From positions 124,001 through 188,000 of the forward strand of contig JAJFPB010000014.1 of assembly GCA_020881915.1 (NCBI GenBank): a stretch of DNA of 64,000 nt. The letters run 5' to 3'. Within the stretch, counting starts at the first letter, position 1. Each line of letters begins with the position of its first letter. Shown one piece after another: positions 11,533-25,100 of this stretch. The stretch is from Paramyrothecium sp. XJ0827 (taxonomy: Eukaryota; Ascomycota; Sordariomycetes; Hypocreales; Stachybotryaceae). The notes beneath the pieces were generated by a model, which saw only the letters and a program-made list of their open reading frames with translations, was not told the DNA's origin and did not search any database. A program made the translations under genes and the position numbers.

Positions 11533-14500
11533 GCAAGCAAGAGATGTGGCAAATCGTCAAACGCGGGCAGAAGAGTGGTTGGATGGCCACGGCTGGCCCG
11601 GTTGTATGGCCTGGTTGCATCAGAACAGCTGCATCCAGTACGTCTTATCAACAATCACCATGGCGGACGGCACACCCTCACGAGATGGCCGACAGGGTGT
11701 GCGATGCAACCCATCCCTGTCAGCGGGCAGGGATGTCTGATTTGCTTGCAGGAGTTCTAGATTCCGCGGTACGTGCCGACCTTGGCAATCTATTCGCGTG
11801 GTGTGGGACGCTTGGCGAGGAGATTTTTCTGTCGAATGAAAGAAAAAGACGCTAGGCTGGGCGTTGGTCTTCTTGATTTGCAACAACTTTGAAGACTTGG
11901 AGCCACGATGGCGATATGTCATACTGCGTGGCGAGCATCTGCCGGGCTGAACTCGCGATGTCGCGGTAGGCGGGGCCTCAAGCAACAAAATCTGGGGTTC
12001 CCAAGCTGTTACGTACGAAGAACTCTAGTAGTCACATAAGGGTCGGATGGTCCTTGCTTGGGACATCTCCATTCTCACGTGTTCCCCAGCTCGTGGTGGC
12101 GAGAGCAGCTAGCCGAGGAAACAAGCGCGAAAAGGTGCCAGCGGCCGTTGGTTCTCGATGTGCAAGACGCAAGCAGATGCTGGCCAACGCCCTAGAACTG
12201 ATGGGGATGGTGGGCTATTAACTCGGGTTTGGCCACGAGGTAGGGGTTGCTACGAATTGCTAAATTCGGATGAGAGAAGGATACAATTTTGGACAGCACA
12301 TGTGCAGACGATGATATCGAATCAAACTATGCTCCGATTCGGCCCCGAACTGGTCGAGCTTGACTTTGATTCAGTCTCGACAGTGGATGCTCTGTCCGAC
12401 GGAGCGGGCACCTCGGTGGTAATTTTGGAGCATGTCCAGCATATCCCCTGCACCTTAAGGGGAACTGGACGAGACGCGGGAGGTTCCTTTGCATAACGCC
12501 TTCGGGTGGGCTAACTGTCGCGGTAGGCCACGATCTCAATTGCAGGTCTAGTTGGACAGGCTGTCCGATCCATCAATTATGTTTGGGGTGATCGATCAGG
12601 AGAGGCGCGGCGCAAATATGGTGGTGATTAGCTCGAGTGCGAGCCAGGACGAGCTAAGTAGACTCCATTTTCCGGGACGAATTCTCGTATCATGCGAATG
12701 GGGCTCGTCAAAAGGCGTGGTGGTGGGCGAGAGCTGCTTCGGTGCATTGCACCATGCCCTGGGCACATTGTAAGCGCTCCCAGTGGCTCCAATAATCATG
12801 AATAAATGCTTAATGATGCTTAATTTGTCGCCGACATTCAGCCAACCTTCTCGTCCCTTATCATGTGGCAAGGCGGGACGGCTATTCGGCTTGGGAACCA
12901 TTGTTCACGAAGCATCCCAACAGGCAGTCTAAATCTCCAGCCAGTGATAGTAGGCAGATTCTAGAGCCCGACTAGCTATTTCAGTATTAGGCCAGGTGGG
13001 GGACAACAGGCCAGCCCGGAATTGGGGCCCAATCTGGTTACCAGCCAGGACGGGCAGGATGCACAAAGATGGCTACTCGCCCAATGACTGGTCGCTGATT
13101 GAACTGAGGGCGGATCCGAAGCTGCACCGTTTCACGGATGGCGTCGAGCAAAGGTTCCAAGAAGGCCCCGCAACGGGAATCAAAGGTTCCCGCGCGAGCG
13201 TGGCTTAATGGCGTTCGCTTGGCGCAGCTCACTGATGGCTGCCAAGCCGGCACTGGGCAGCAGAGCGGCCCTGTAGACAACGACGAGGGGCGAGAACGAG
13301 GGCGAGGACTAGGACGGGCTGCTGGCTGGGTAGGACCGAGAGTTCCATTGGTGCCAATTGGGCGGGCTTATTTGCTTCGACGCCGGTGCGTGGTGAACGC
13401 AACTACGGTGCATATCAGCCGGCTGGGGTAGGGAGTTGGGATCGCGCATCGACAATGCTTCGAAGGTGCTCTGCGGATGATAAGGTGCGGGCGACAATAC
13501 GGCCATATGCTGTCGATAGCATGCTCAAACGCTCTCGAGGAGATGCCGACCTGTAGATCGTCGCCTTCGTTGCCATATCTTGCAGCGATGTGCGACCCCC
13601 TGTGTAACAGAAGGTCCATGGACCCTGCCCGACATGCTGGAGGAGCACTAGGCCGAGGCTCGGGCGGTCGCATTGGCTATCTTGCTGGAGGGAAACCTCA
13701 ATCTGTGCAGTAATCCGTCGACTAATTACTCGCTCACGATGCCTCCCGCCGACCAATCCACACAGACGATTACGGGGAATGGGAACGGTGAGCTAATCCC
13801 CCCCCCTTCCCCGGCGCGGTCCTCCAGGCCATTCATCTCGGTCGGTCTAGATTGGCAAATGCATGCCAGGCCCTCCGTTCAGGTTCCCCGGACCACCAGA
13901 GGACGACGGAGGGGCTTACAGAGGACGGCATTACCTCGAGCTGAGACACAGATCAACAGCGCTGTGGTCTGTCCCTTTCCGCACCTAGGTAATTAAAACG
14001 CGCTTTTCTACAGCGGCATCTGGAGACTCCGTTAGGCGCCTCGAGGACTGTCGATCAGTGTGTCATGGGTGTCGACAGGTGAACTCAATTGATGCTGGCC
14101 CCGGCCGAGTCAAGCGTCGTGGGAATAACTCGCCGTTGCAAGCTGTATTCGATTGGGGGGCACACGGGCGAAAGCCTATGCCTATCTACCATGCCCGCAT
14201 CTCCATGGTCCTTCTGTTGCGGCTTTCTGTGCCCATGCTCGTGCCACTTGTATCTCAAACAACCGGCTCCCGGGATGGGCGCTGCTGGTGGCTTGACCAT
14301 CTCGCCCCCTCTCCACCCTGGTTCCCTTGCCAATCAACCCCCTGCCCTCTCTCTGGCGGACAGCGCCCGTCCAGCCACTTATCGCTGGCGCCATCTTGCT
14401 TCTTCGGGAAGCTGTCCTGCCGCGGGCGTCTCCACCACACCCCCTTTGCGTCCACAGTTTGATGCTTTGATGGCTCTGGATCGCACGATAGTCCTGCCCC

Positions 14501-15164
14501 CCCTCCCCGGCCGTATCAACGCACATATCACCCAACAACCGGACTCCTGCTATCGTGTACCCACGCGCAGGGCGGGCGAGGGACGGGTCCAGGACCCTGA
14601 TCGGGCACACACCCACGTGAGGGAGTGTCCCCAACTCCACAAGTTCTCAGGCCGGGGGGACAAAAGGTCGTCCCAATCGGGCGGGTTCGTTCGAGCCAGA
14701 AGTGGCAACTTACAAAAAGTTCCTCTGCTTGACGGCTCGTGGTTCGCTCGTTTCCGCTGAAGAAACGAAGCGTTATCGACCAGAAGGATGTGGGATGGAT
14801 GGAGTAGCATGGCAGCAGAGCAAGCACCAAGTGGGCGCGCGCTGAATCACAGAGTTCGGCCTCGACCGGACAAGGAACAAGCTTAATGGAACATGGCATG
14901 AGTACGTTAGACGCGGTTTTGCCTGTTGCAGCAGGACGCACGTCTTAGAGTCGCACCGCCGTTCGCGATTCCGGGGATAAATAACCTGTGGTCGCACTTG
15001 CTCTGATCGTCCCCTTCTCCCCTTTCCTCTCTTGTCTCTTCCAAGCAACGCCCAATCCCTTTCTTTCTCCCCTTTGGGTCCCCTTTGGGTTGCTCCTTTG
15101 AGTGCTTGTACGCCAGCTACCGAAGCCGTCCAAGTTATACTCCCTCCGCAGTAAACCGTGAACC
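11533..15164. other. Long gene-poor, GC-richer region upstream of the OPT gene
   Basis: Many overlapping frames are open on both strands (for example 14089-14760 plus and 14182-14640 minus), as expected of GC-rich non-coding DNA, but none has domain features or splice structure. The last 200 bp hold the OPT promoter. A C-run lies near 13798-13808. No tRNA cloverleaf was found by eye. Confidence 0.5.
15000..15110 (+). promoter_or_regulatory. Pyrimidine-rich tract before the OPT gene
   Basis: A long C/T-rich stretch (CCCTTTCCTCTC-type and repeated CCCCTTTGGGT) ends about 55 bp before the ATG at 15165. Such CT tracts mark transcription starts of highly expressed fungal genes. Confidence 0.5.
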
Positions 15165-17530
15165 ATGGAGCCCGAGAAGGTTGCCGTGGCTTCGGCCACC
15201 GTGGAGCCCCACGATATCAACGAGAAGCAGCCTTCGGTTGACATCGACCTGAAGTCCGAGAGCGACACCTCCAACGAGGCCATCACCGACCTCTTCGTCA
15301 GCTTCCCCCCCATCAAGGGTGTCGTTGAGGAGCCCAACCCGCTCACCGTCCGCGCTGTCGTCGTCGGCATCATCCTGGGCTCTCTCGTCAACGCATCCAA
15401 CGTCTACCTGGGTAAGTCTCCGAGATACATCCAGCTTCAATTGCCTGCCTTGAAGAAATGTGGCAACTAACACAAGGCTACCAACAGGTCTGAAGACTGG
15501 CTTCACCTTCCCTGCGACCCTCTTCGGCGCCATCTTCGGTTATGGTATCATCTCGCTGCTGTCCAAGTTCCTCCCCCACGTGCCCATCCTCGGTGGTGCC
15601 TTCGGCCCCCAGGAGAACTCCATCATCCAGGCGTCCGCCACCGGTGCCGGTGGTCTCTCCGGCATGTTCGTGGCTGGTCTCCCCGCCATGTACAAGCTCG
15701 GCCTCCTCTCCGACGACCCCAAGAAGGACTTCCCCCGTATTCTGACCCTCACCATCGTCTGCGCCTTCTTCGGCCTTTTCGCCGCCGTGCCCCTGCGCAA
15801 GTTCTTCATCATCAACGTCGCCCGCGAGCTTAGGCTTGTCTTCCCCACCCCCACTGCCACCGCCATGGCCATTCGCTCCATGCACGCTGTTGGCTCGGGC
15901 GCTGCCGACGCCGTTAAGAAGATCAAGGCCATGGGTTACTCGTTCATCGGTGCTTTCGTCCACATCGTCGTCTCCCAGTACGCCGACGGCATCCTGCACA
16001 ACTGGCACCCTTTCACCTGGTTCTACATCTGGAGTGGCTACAAGAACTGGGCTCAGAACATTGACAACTGGGGCTGGTACATTCAGATCACTCCTGCCTT
16101 CTTTGGCTCCGGTATGCTTGTCGGTCTCAACTCGGCCGTCTCTTGGTGGCTCGGCACCGTCTTTGCTTGGGGTCTGGCTGGTCCTCTTCTGGTTCACTAT
16201 GGCGAGTGTGTTGGTATCCCGCGCAAGCCTACTGGTGGCAAGTGGGACGTCATCACCAGGTTTGGTGACATGAGCGGCATCACCGAGCCCGGCTTCACTC
16301 CCTCGCCTCGCTACTGGTTCCTCTGGCCTGGTGTCATGGTTCTCATCGTCTACTCCATGGTCGAGTTCTTGCTCCACGCCAAGGTCATCTACGACGGCGC
16401 CAAGTACGCTCTGCAGTCCGTTGCCTTCTCCATGAACAACAGCCTCCAGAAGAAGGGCAAGAGCAACTCCTTCCTCGAGAAGCAAGCTGCTAAGCTGGCC
16501 GAGTCCGAGGCCAACCTCGTTGAAGACTTCGCCCCCGCTGAGCAGCAGGTCCCCATGTGGGTTTGGATGTCCGGAATGCTCCTCTTCGTGGTTATTGCTT
16601 GCATCGTTTGCGAGGTGCAGTACCACATGAACGCTGGTCTTGCCATTCTTGCCTGCATCCTCGGCATGCTCTTCGCCTTCCTCAGTATCTATGGTGGTGC
16701 CGTCACCGACTGCACTCCTCTGACCGCTTCCGCCAAGGCTTCTCAGCTCGTCTACGGTGGTATCACCAAGGGCTACGACATCAAGCATGCCCAGCGAATC
16801 AACCTGATCGCTGGTAATGTTGCTTCCGGTACTGCTGACGTCGCTACCAGCTTGGTCAGTGACTTCCGTGTTGGTTTCCTGCTCAGGACTCCTCCCAAGC
16901 TGCAGTTCTACGCCCAGGCCATTGGCTCTGTCGTTTCCATCTTCCTGGCCCCCGGTGTCTTCGTGCTCTTCATGTCCGCCTACCCCTGCGTCTGGAACGT
17001 CAACCTCCCCGAGGAGGTGCTTGACGCCTGCCCCTTCGCTGCCCCTTCCGTCACCGCCTGGAAGGCTGTCGCTGAGGCTGTGACTCTGCCTGAGCTTCCC
17101 GTCCCCCGCTCGTCGGGCATCTTCGCCATCGTCATGGGTGTTACGTGCGCTCTGCAGGCTCTGCTGAAGAACTTCTACCTGGTCGGCTCTCGCGAGAAGT
17201 ACCGCGAGTGGCTCCCCAACTGGATGTCCATCGGTGTCGCCTGGGTTATTGGTGTCGATTCCGGTAAGCATTCGCCACTATTCTTTTTACAAATGACCAA
17301 AATGCTAATTCTCGTGCTCAGGTTACGCCAACGCTATTCTCGCTGGTGCCGTCACTGCTTGGTTCTGGCGCCGCAAGTGGGAGCAGAACTTTGACATGTA
17401 CGGTTTCTCCATTGCCGCCGGTCTGATTGCTGGCGAGGGTCTCGGCGGTGTCATCAACGCTGCTCTGGAACTGGGCGAGGTCAGTGGAAGCTTCTACGGC
17501 ACCACTCTGGGTCTCCCTGGCCACGTCTAA
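15165..17530 (+). CDS. Oligopeptide transporter family (OPT), YSL-type
   Basis: Three exons, 15165-15411, 15488-17263 and 17322-17530, give 743 aa, normal for the family. An acidic cytosolic N-terminus of about 60 residues is followed by NPLTVRAVVVGIILGSL, the first helix, then SNVYLGLKTGFTFPA across the first splice, a well-conserved OPT/YSL segment. Around 14-16 hydrophobic helices follow. YSL-clade OPT proteins are proton-coupled carriers of metal chelates or peptides; fungal members are mostly uncharacterised, so the substrate is open. Codon use is strongly C-ending, suggesting high expression, in line with the CT tract in front. The minus strand stays open for nearly 600 codons here as a composition artefact. 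Confidence 0.9.
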
Positions 17531-19523
<1,993 letters not shown>

Positions 19524-19900
19524 AGGATTGTGGATAAAAAAAGAGAATGAATACAATACAAGCGTTGGAATTACAATTGACCTGATAGAAACGAACCTCT
19601 TTCGTGACCTTGACAAACGTGCACAATGACCGAGTCCATGCATTGTCCGCTAAGGATTGTTCCAGTAACGAACTTAGGAATTATGAATGTAGCTGCCTGA
19701 GTTGGACGCGCGTAGGGTCGGAGGTGCTCATTGCGATACACGACGGCGGAACTCCGCCCACTGAACAACACTTTAAAACTTGGCGCAACTCGCGTGTAAA
19801 TTCAAGTTTCCCCAATTCATTTCAACTCTCATCAATTCGGTTGCTCATCGCCCTTGTCCCAAATTTTCATTACCATCACAGCTACGCACCCAAAGCCATT
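19524..19900. other. Short intergenic region
   Basis: Terminator region of the mannitol dehydrogenase gene and promoter of the next gene. Nothing else seen. Confidence 0.5.
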
Positions 19901-20636
19901 ATGGTGGTCATTCAAATTGATGTCATTTCTGACTTTGTCTGTGTGGTACGCTAGCCTAACGACCAACGCGGAGCTGAGACGTTGAATAACATGTTTGAAT
20001 CGGCAGTGGTGCTACATAGGCAAGAAGCAGCTCGAAAGGGCAATCTCACTCTACCAACGAGTCTATCCAGGAGGGAAGGATGATGTCTTCTCGATCACAT
20101 ATCGACCATACTTCCTCGACTACAACGCCTCTTCTCAGAGTGTTGACAAATCCGTACTCGCAGATAAGAAGCTCGCAGGCATGAGCCAGGAGAAGCGGAA
20201 GGCTCTGCAGTCGCGCATCGATCAGATAGGCCAATCATTGGGAATCAACTTCAGCTGGGGAGGCAGGATCGGCTGGACACGGGACGCTCACCGGTTGGTC
20301 TACCTCTCTCGGTCAAAGCCAGAGGAAGTGCAAAGTAAGCTTCTGGAAGGTATCTTCAGTGCCTACCACGAACAGGAGAGGGATATTGCATCTACCGAGA
20401 CGCTGCGCCAAATTGCTGTAGACGCTGGTCTGGATGATGCAGAGGTGAAGGATTGGCTGGCAACAGACGCCGGAGTGATTGACCTGTTGACTGAGGAGAA
20501 GAAGTTCAAGGAGATGAGGGAAAAGAGTGGTGTTCCTGCCTACAAGATCCAGGACGGTCATATTCTTGAAGGGTCCCAAGATCCGCAGGATCTTATGGAT
20601 ATGTTCATCAAGATCAGGGAAGCCTCCAATAGTTGA
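19901..20636 (+). CDS. DsbA/FrnE-like thioredoxin-fold oxidoreductase
   Basis: Two exons, 19901-19945 and 20007-20636, give 224 aa. The first exon encodes only 15 residues. The splice creates the active site CVWC (C14-C17) in the context SDFVCVWCYIGKKQLERA, the FrnE/2-hydroxychromene-2-carboxylate isomerase-like DSBA signature, where CPWCYIGK is usual. The rest is helical, ending with a cis-Pro type segment SGVPAYKI and an alpha/beta C-terminus, as in this family. Members catalyse thiol-disulfide exchange or GSH-linked isomerisation, probably in the cytosol as no signal peptide is present. It converges on the SDR gene ending at 20736, with about 100 bp between stops. Confidence 0.85.
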
Positions 20637-20735
20637 GGCCAGTCGTTTATAATTTCAACATTAGCTAAAAGTGGTGACTGCCAGGCAAGTCACAAGATAC
20701 TAACAGCATTTGGAGAATCAACTCCTTTGAAGAAT

Positions 20736-21580
20736 TCAATACATCTCCAATCCGCCGCTTGCTGAGAGAGCTTGGCCGCTCACCCATCGACTCTCCTCGC
20801 TAGCCAACCATGCTACAATCTGCGCCACGTCATCCACTGTCCCCAGGCGATTCTGCACAGCCGTCTGCTTTTTTTGTATGTCGATGATTTCCTTCGGGAT
20901 GTTGTCCAACATGTCACTTTGTACGGGACCTGGGTTGACAGTGTTGACGGTGTGACCCTCACCGCCTAGCTCAGCGGCCAAGCAACGGGTGAGACCCTCG
21001 AGAGCGGCCTTGGATGAGCAGTACATGGACAGGTTCTTGAAGCCGCGGCGGCCGCCAACGGAACCAATATTGATGACGCGACCTGGTGCACGCAGGTGCG
21101 GGCGGACGGCTTGTACGAGTAAGAGAGGTGCTCGGACATTGAGGTGGTAGATGGAATCAAAGTCATCGGGCGTAATTTCCGTAAAAGGCTTCACCAACTC
21201 TGCTCCAGCATTGTTGACCAAAATATCAATATTCGACCCGAACTCAGCAACTGTTTGGCGCACGATTTCTTCAGCGCTGGATGCGTCGCGCAGGTCCGCT
21301 CTGATTCCGATACATTGCGAGGAGTTATCCAAGTTGGCAATCTTGTCTGCCAGTTCCCGGACCAATTTTTCGCTTCCCGGAGAGGTGTAAGTGGCCGCGA
21401 CCTACGAACAGACCTATGTGAGTGATTCGTGTCACAATCGGTCGCTCATGATACTGGCAGTTTTACCTTTGCGCCACGACGCGCGAGCTCAAGAGCGAAA
21501 CCAAACCCGAGCCCTCGCGATGCCCCAGTTACGATGGCTACTTTGTCCTGGAGGGTACCCTGAACACTTTGTGAGGCCAT
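20736..21580 (-). CDS. Short-chain dehydrogenase/reductase
   Basis: Two exons, 21467-21580 and 20736-21401, give 259 aa. The N-terminus VAIVTGASRGLGFG has the TGxxxGxG loop (T18-G25). NNAG is at 101-104, the catalytic Ser probably S152 (NIGSVGG), and YCSSK gives Tyr165 and Lys169. It ends with the usual SG-x-GLEMY. This is the 3-oxoacyl-ACP reductase-like class of classical SDRs; the substrate cannot be read from sequence. The start at 21580 gives the standard spacing to the glycine loop; an ATG further upstream at 21700 would add 40 non-homologous residues. Confidence 0.85.
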
Positions 21581-22122
21581 CTTAGAAATGTGAACGAGAC
21601 AATGGACAGAGGATTTTCTTCCATAGCACGACCGTCGTAAATCAACGAGCGGTAGGGTTTGTTTCCCAGCGAAATCTACAACAGTCTTTACAGAAATCAA
21701 GAATTGGCAAAATGGATCAAGCTGTCGTCATACGTCAGTGGAGATCGGAGATAACCAATTTGGACCGCCATGCTGACTTCGGCGTTAAGCTGGCGAGCTT
21801 ACTCGTTCCAGGGCGCTTTTGGTTTAATGGTTCAACCGCGAATGAGTTGGTGACCGTACTGTGCGAGGGATTGCCACGCCTTTCAAGGTTGCCCACAACA
21901 ATGCTTGCCAAACTTCGACCTGGAACCAGACTATATTCATCTGACAATTGTGAATATTATTAAGCGGACAAAAAGGTGATATCTACAAATTGACAAAACT
22001 AAGGACGAAGACAGCTAAACGCTCAGACTTTCTAAACAAAACAGACTACACGCAATGCCAAAGTCCTTCGCTCTTATTCAATCAAACTTGTACTGGTGCG
22101 AGGACTCTTCTGAACTGGAGCC
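21581..22122. other. Intergenic region, nothing seen
   Basis: Promoter region of the minus-strand SDR gene and downstream flank of the giant minus-strand gene. No coding segment supported. Confidence 0.5.
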
Positions 22123-25100
22123 TTAAGTAATCGCGGCGCATATCAGACTCGTGGTTGTTGCGAGTGTGCTGCCTGCCGGCAGGCCAAGTGTGTTTTCCAA
22201 ACACGTTATGATACTCCGTCCTGTCTTGCCAGCCACCGAGGCCAAGCATGCAGCTGTCGTACCAGTATTGAATGGCCCTAGCTCTTGACCACAAGTGACC
22301 GCCTGTGAAGCCAGATTCGAAGTCGTCGCCAGGCTGGCGCAGGCCGACGGCAGTCTTGTAATGCAGATTTTGCGGAAAGCCGTTATAAGACAGTTCGAGA
22401 TGGCGCTTTCGGATCCGAGGAGGCCGCTGAGAATGGAGCTGAGCAGGCCGAGGCAAGCTACGATATCCGTGTTCAAGGTCGCATAAGGACCCAGGTCGGT
22501 CTGACACCCGTTGGTAATGGAGAGAACGTTGAATAGATTGGCCGTGGGCAATTGGGCACACCGTCCTGGAAGGGCCGATCCGGTGTAGCACACGCTAGGT
22601 ACCGCGCAAGACGTGCTTATTCTGGTGCTGGTGGTAAGCGTGACCGGTGCCGGAATGGTTGTTGTGGTTCTCGTGGTGAAAGTGGTTGGTCCAATGCTGG
22701 TTGTCGCTGCGCTTGAGGTGTGAGTGGGAGTCGTGGTGCTCACAGCGACTGGTGTACTTGTCGTGACGCGAGTACTTGAAGTCACCACTCCGGGCGTTGT
22801 TGTCGTGGTTGTGGTCGTCGTCAGAACGGGACTAGTTGTTGATGAGTTGGTAGCCACTGTCGATGTTATGATGGTGGAGCTAGCCACTGGAGTGCTAGTT
22901 GTAGCGGTAGTCGACGTGCTGGTTGTGGTAGTGGTCGAGCTAGTGGTATGTGTACTGGTGGTAGTTTCTGCCGTGGTTGTGGATGTGCTTGATCGGCTGG
23001 TTGTTGTCGCGGTTGTGGTTGTAGTTGTGAGAGCAGTGCTGCTCCTTGGGGTGCTTGTAGTCACAGTCGTCAATGTCGAGGCTGTGCTCGAAGTCGTAAC
23101 CGTAACCAAAGTACTGCTTGTTGCCACTGTGATAATGGAAGTTGTGCTTGATGTTGTAGTGCTTGTTCCCAACGAAGATGTTGTACTTGTAGTCACACTC
23201 CTGCTTGATGTAGTGGTGATTGATGGAGTAGTACTTAATGTAGTAGTACTAGATATCGTACTTATTGTAGTAGTACTAGATGTAGTAATACTGGATGGGG
23301 TGGTGCTTGTTGGAGTATTACTTGTTGTGGTGGTACTTGTTGTAGTAGTACTTGGTGGAGTTGTAGTTGTTGTAGTAGTGCTTGTTATAGTAGTGCTGGA
23401 TGTTATAGTGCTTGTTGGAGTGGTGCTTGTTGGAGTGGTGCTTGTTGGAGTGGTGCTTGTTGGAGTGGTGCTTGTTGGAGAGGTGCTTGTTGTAGTAGTG
23501 GTTGTTGTAGTAGTGCTAGATGTAGTGGTGCTGGATGGGGTGGTGCTGGATGGGGTGGTGGTTGTTGTAGTAGTGCTAGATGATGTAGTGCTTGTTGTAG
23601 TGCTTGTTGTAGTGCTTGTTGTAGTGGTACTGGATGGAGTAGTGCTTGTTGAAGTGGTGCTAGATGTAGTAGTGCTTATTACTGTAGTCGGGGTCGTAAA
23701 TGTACTCGCTGTGAGGCTAGTGGTTAAAGTACTGCTAGTTGTAAAAGGTATAGAGGTTGTACTTGATATTGTACTAGTTGTAGTAAGAGAACTGCTAGCT
23801 ATTATTGGACTGCTAGTTGAGCTTGAGCTGCTTAGTGATGTTGGAGTGAGGGTACTACTTAATGTCGATGTAGTCGATATTGTAGTTATAGAAGAACTTA
23901 ATAGTGAAGTGCTAGTAATAGCTGTACTAAAAGCCAATGAAGAGGATGTAGGAGCTAGTGTAATGGACGTAGTAATCAGTGTAGTAGATGTGGAAATCGT
24001 GGGTGCAATAGAAGTTGGAGATATAGTGGTTATTATAGATGTAGGCGTTGTAGATGTGGGCGTTGTAGACGTGGGCGTTGTAGATGTAGGCGTCGTAGAT
24101 GTAGGCGTCGTAGATGTAGGCGTCGTAGATGTAGGTGTTGTAGATGTAGCAGATATTATAGGTATAGTGGATGTAGTAGAGGTAGTAGAGGTAGTAGAGG
24201 TAGTAGAGGTAGTAGAGGTAGTAGAGGTAGTAGAGGTAGTAGAGGTAGTAGAGGTAGTAGAGGTAGTAGATGTAGTAGAGGTAAGAGAGGTAAGAGAGGA
24301 TAATGTGGACGCCGAGGAAGTAGGTAGTATATCAGAGGATGTTGTAGATATTGTAGATATCGTGGACGCCGTGGTTGTTGTAGAAGTTGTGGATGTTATG
24401 GGCGTTGTGGAAGTTGTAGCAAATGTGGATATTGTGGATGTTGTGGATGTCGTCGAGGTAAGTAGTATAGTAGAGGATATTGTGGACGTTGTTGAGGTAG
24501 TTAGTATAGTAGAAGATGTCGTGGTTGTCGAGAGGGACGTTGTCGATATCGTGGATGTTATTGAGGTATTTAGTGTAGTAGAAGATATTGTGGACGTCGA
24601 GGGGGAAAGGGAAGTTGTAGAGTAAAATTCACTAGATGTAATGGAGGTAGGTGAGGTAGTAGAAACTATTGTGGACGTTGAGGGGGTAGTTGAGGAAGAC
24701 GAGGCAGTAGTAGTTGTAGATGGAGCGGCAATAGTACTAGTAGTGCTTATATCTGAGTTTATTGAAAGAGCCTCGTTTGTGGTCGCTGTTGTAGAGCTGC
24801 TCGTAGTAGGTGCTTTTGATGTTAATATTGATGTCGATGTTGATGTTGATGCAGATGTTGAAGAGGTGAGCTCTGTTGTACCCTGAGTTATTGGTGAAGC
24901 TAAGAATGTTGGTGTTGAGGATAGGATTGGTGTTGTGGTGGTGGTGGAGTATATTGATGCTATGGTTGACGTTAATATTGTGCTTGTAGATGAGGCAGTA
25001 GTGCTTGTAATTGTGCTGCTTGTGACCGACCAGCCTGCGCTTATAGGCGTTGTGCCTGTGGTGCCCGTGGTGCTTGGGGGCTCAGTATCCATTATTGTTG

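Noticed and set aside
13180..13260. Possible tRNA gene (A-box-like string TGGCTTAATGG)
   Set aside because: No B box or T-arm follows at the right distance and no acceptor stem can be drawn.
14089..14760. 223-codon plus-strand frame in the GC-rich tract
   Set aside because: Overlaps other open frames on both strands, low-complexity Pro/Ser/Cys composition, no splice or domain evidence.
15478..17271. 597-codon open frame antisense to the OPT transporter
   Set aside because: A composition artefact of C-ending codons on the opposite strand; the OPT product is clearly recognisable and spliced.
24038..24281. Regular repeats resembling a CRISPR-like array
   Set aside because: The units are direct, contiguous and in frame with no unique spacers; they are coding minisatellites in a eukaryotic gene.
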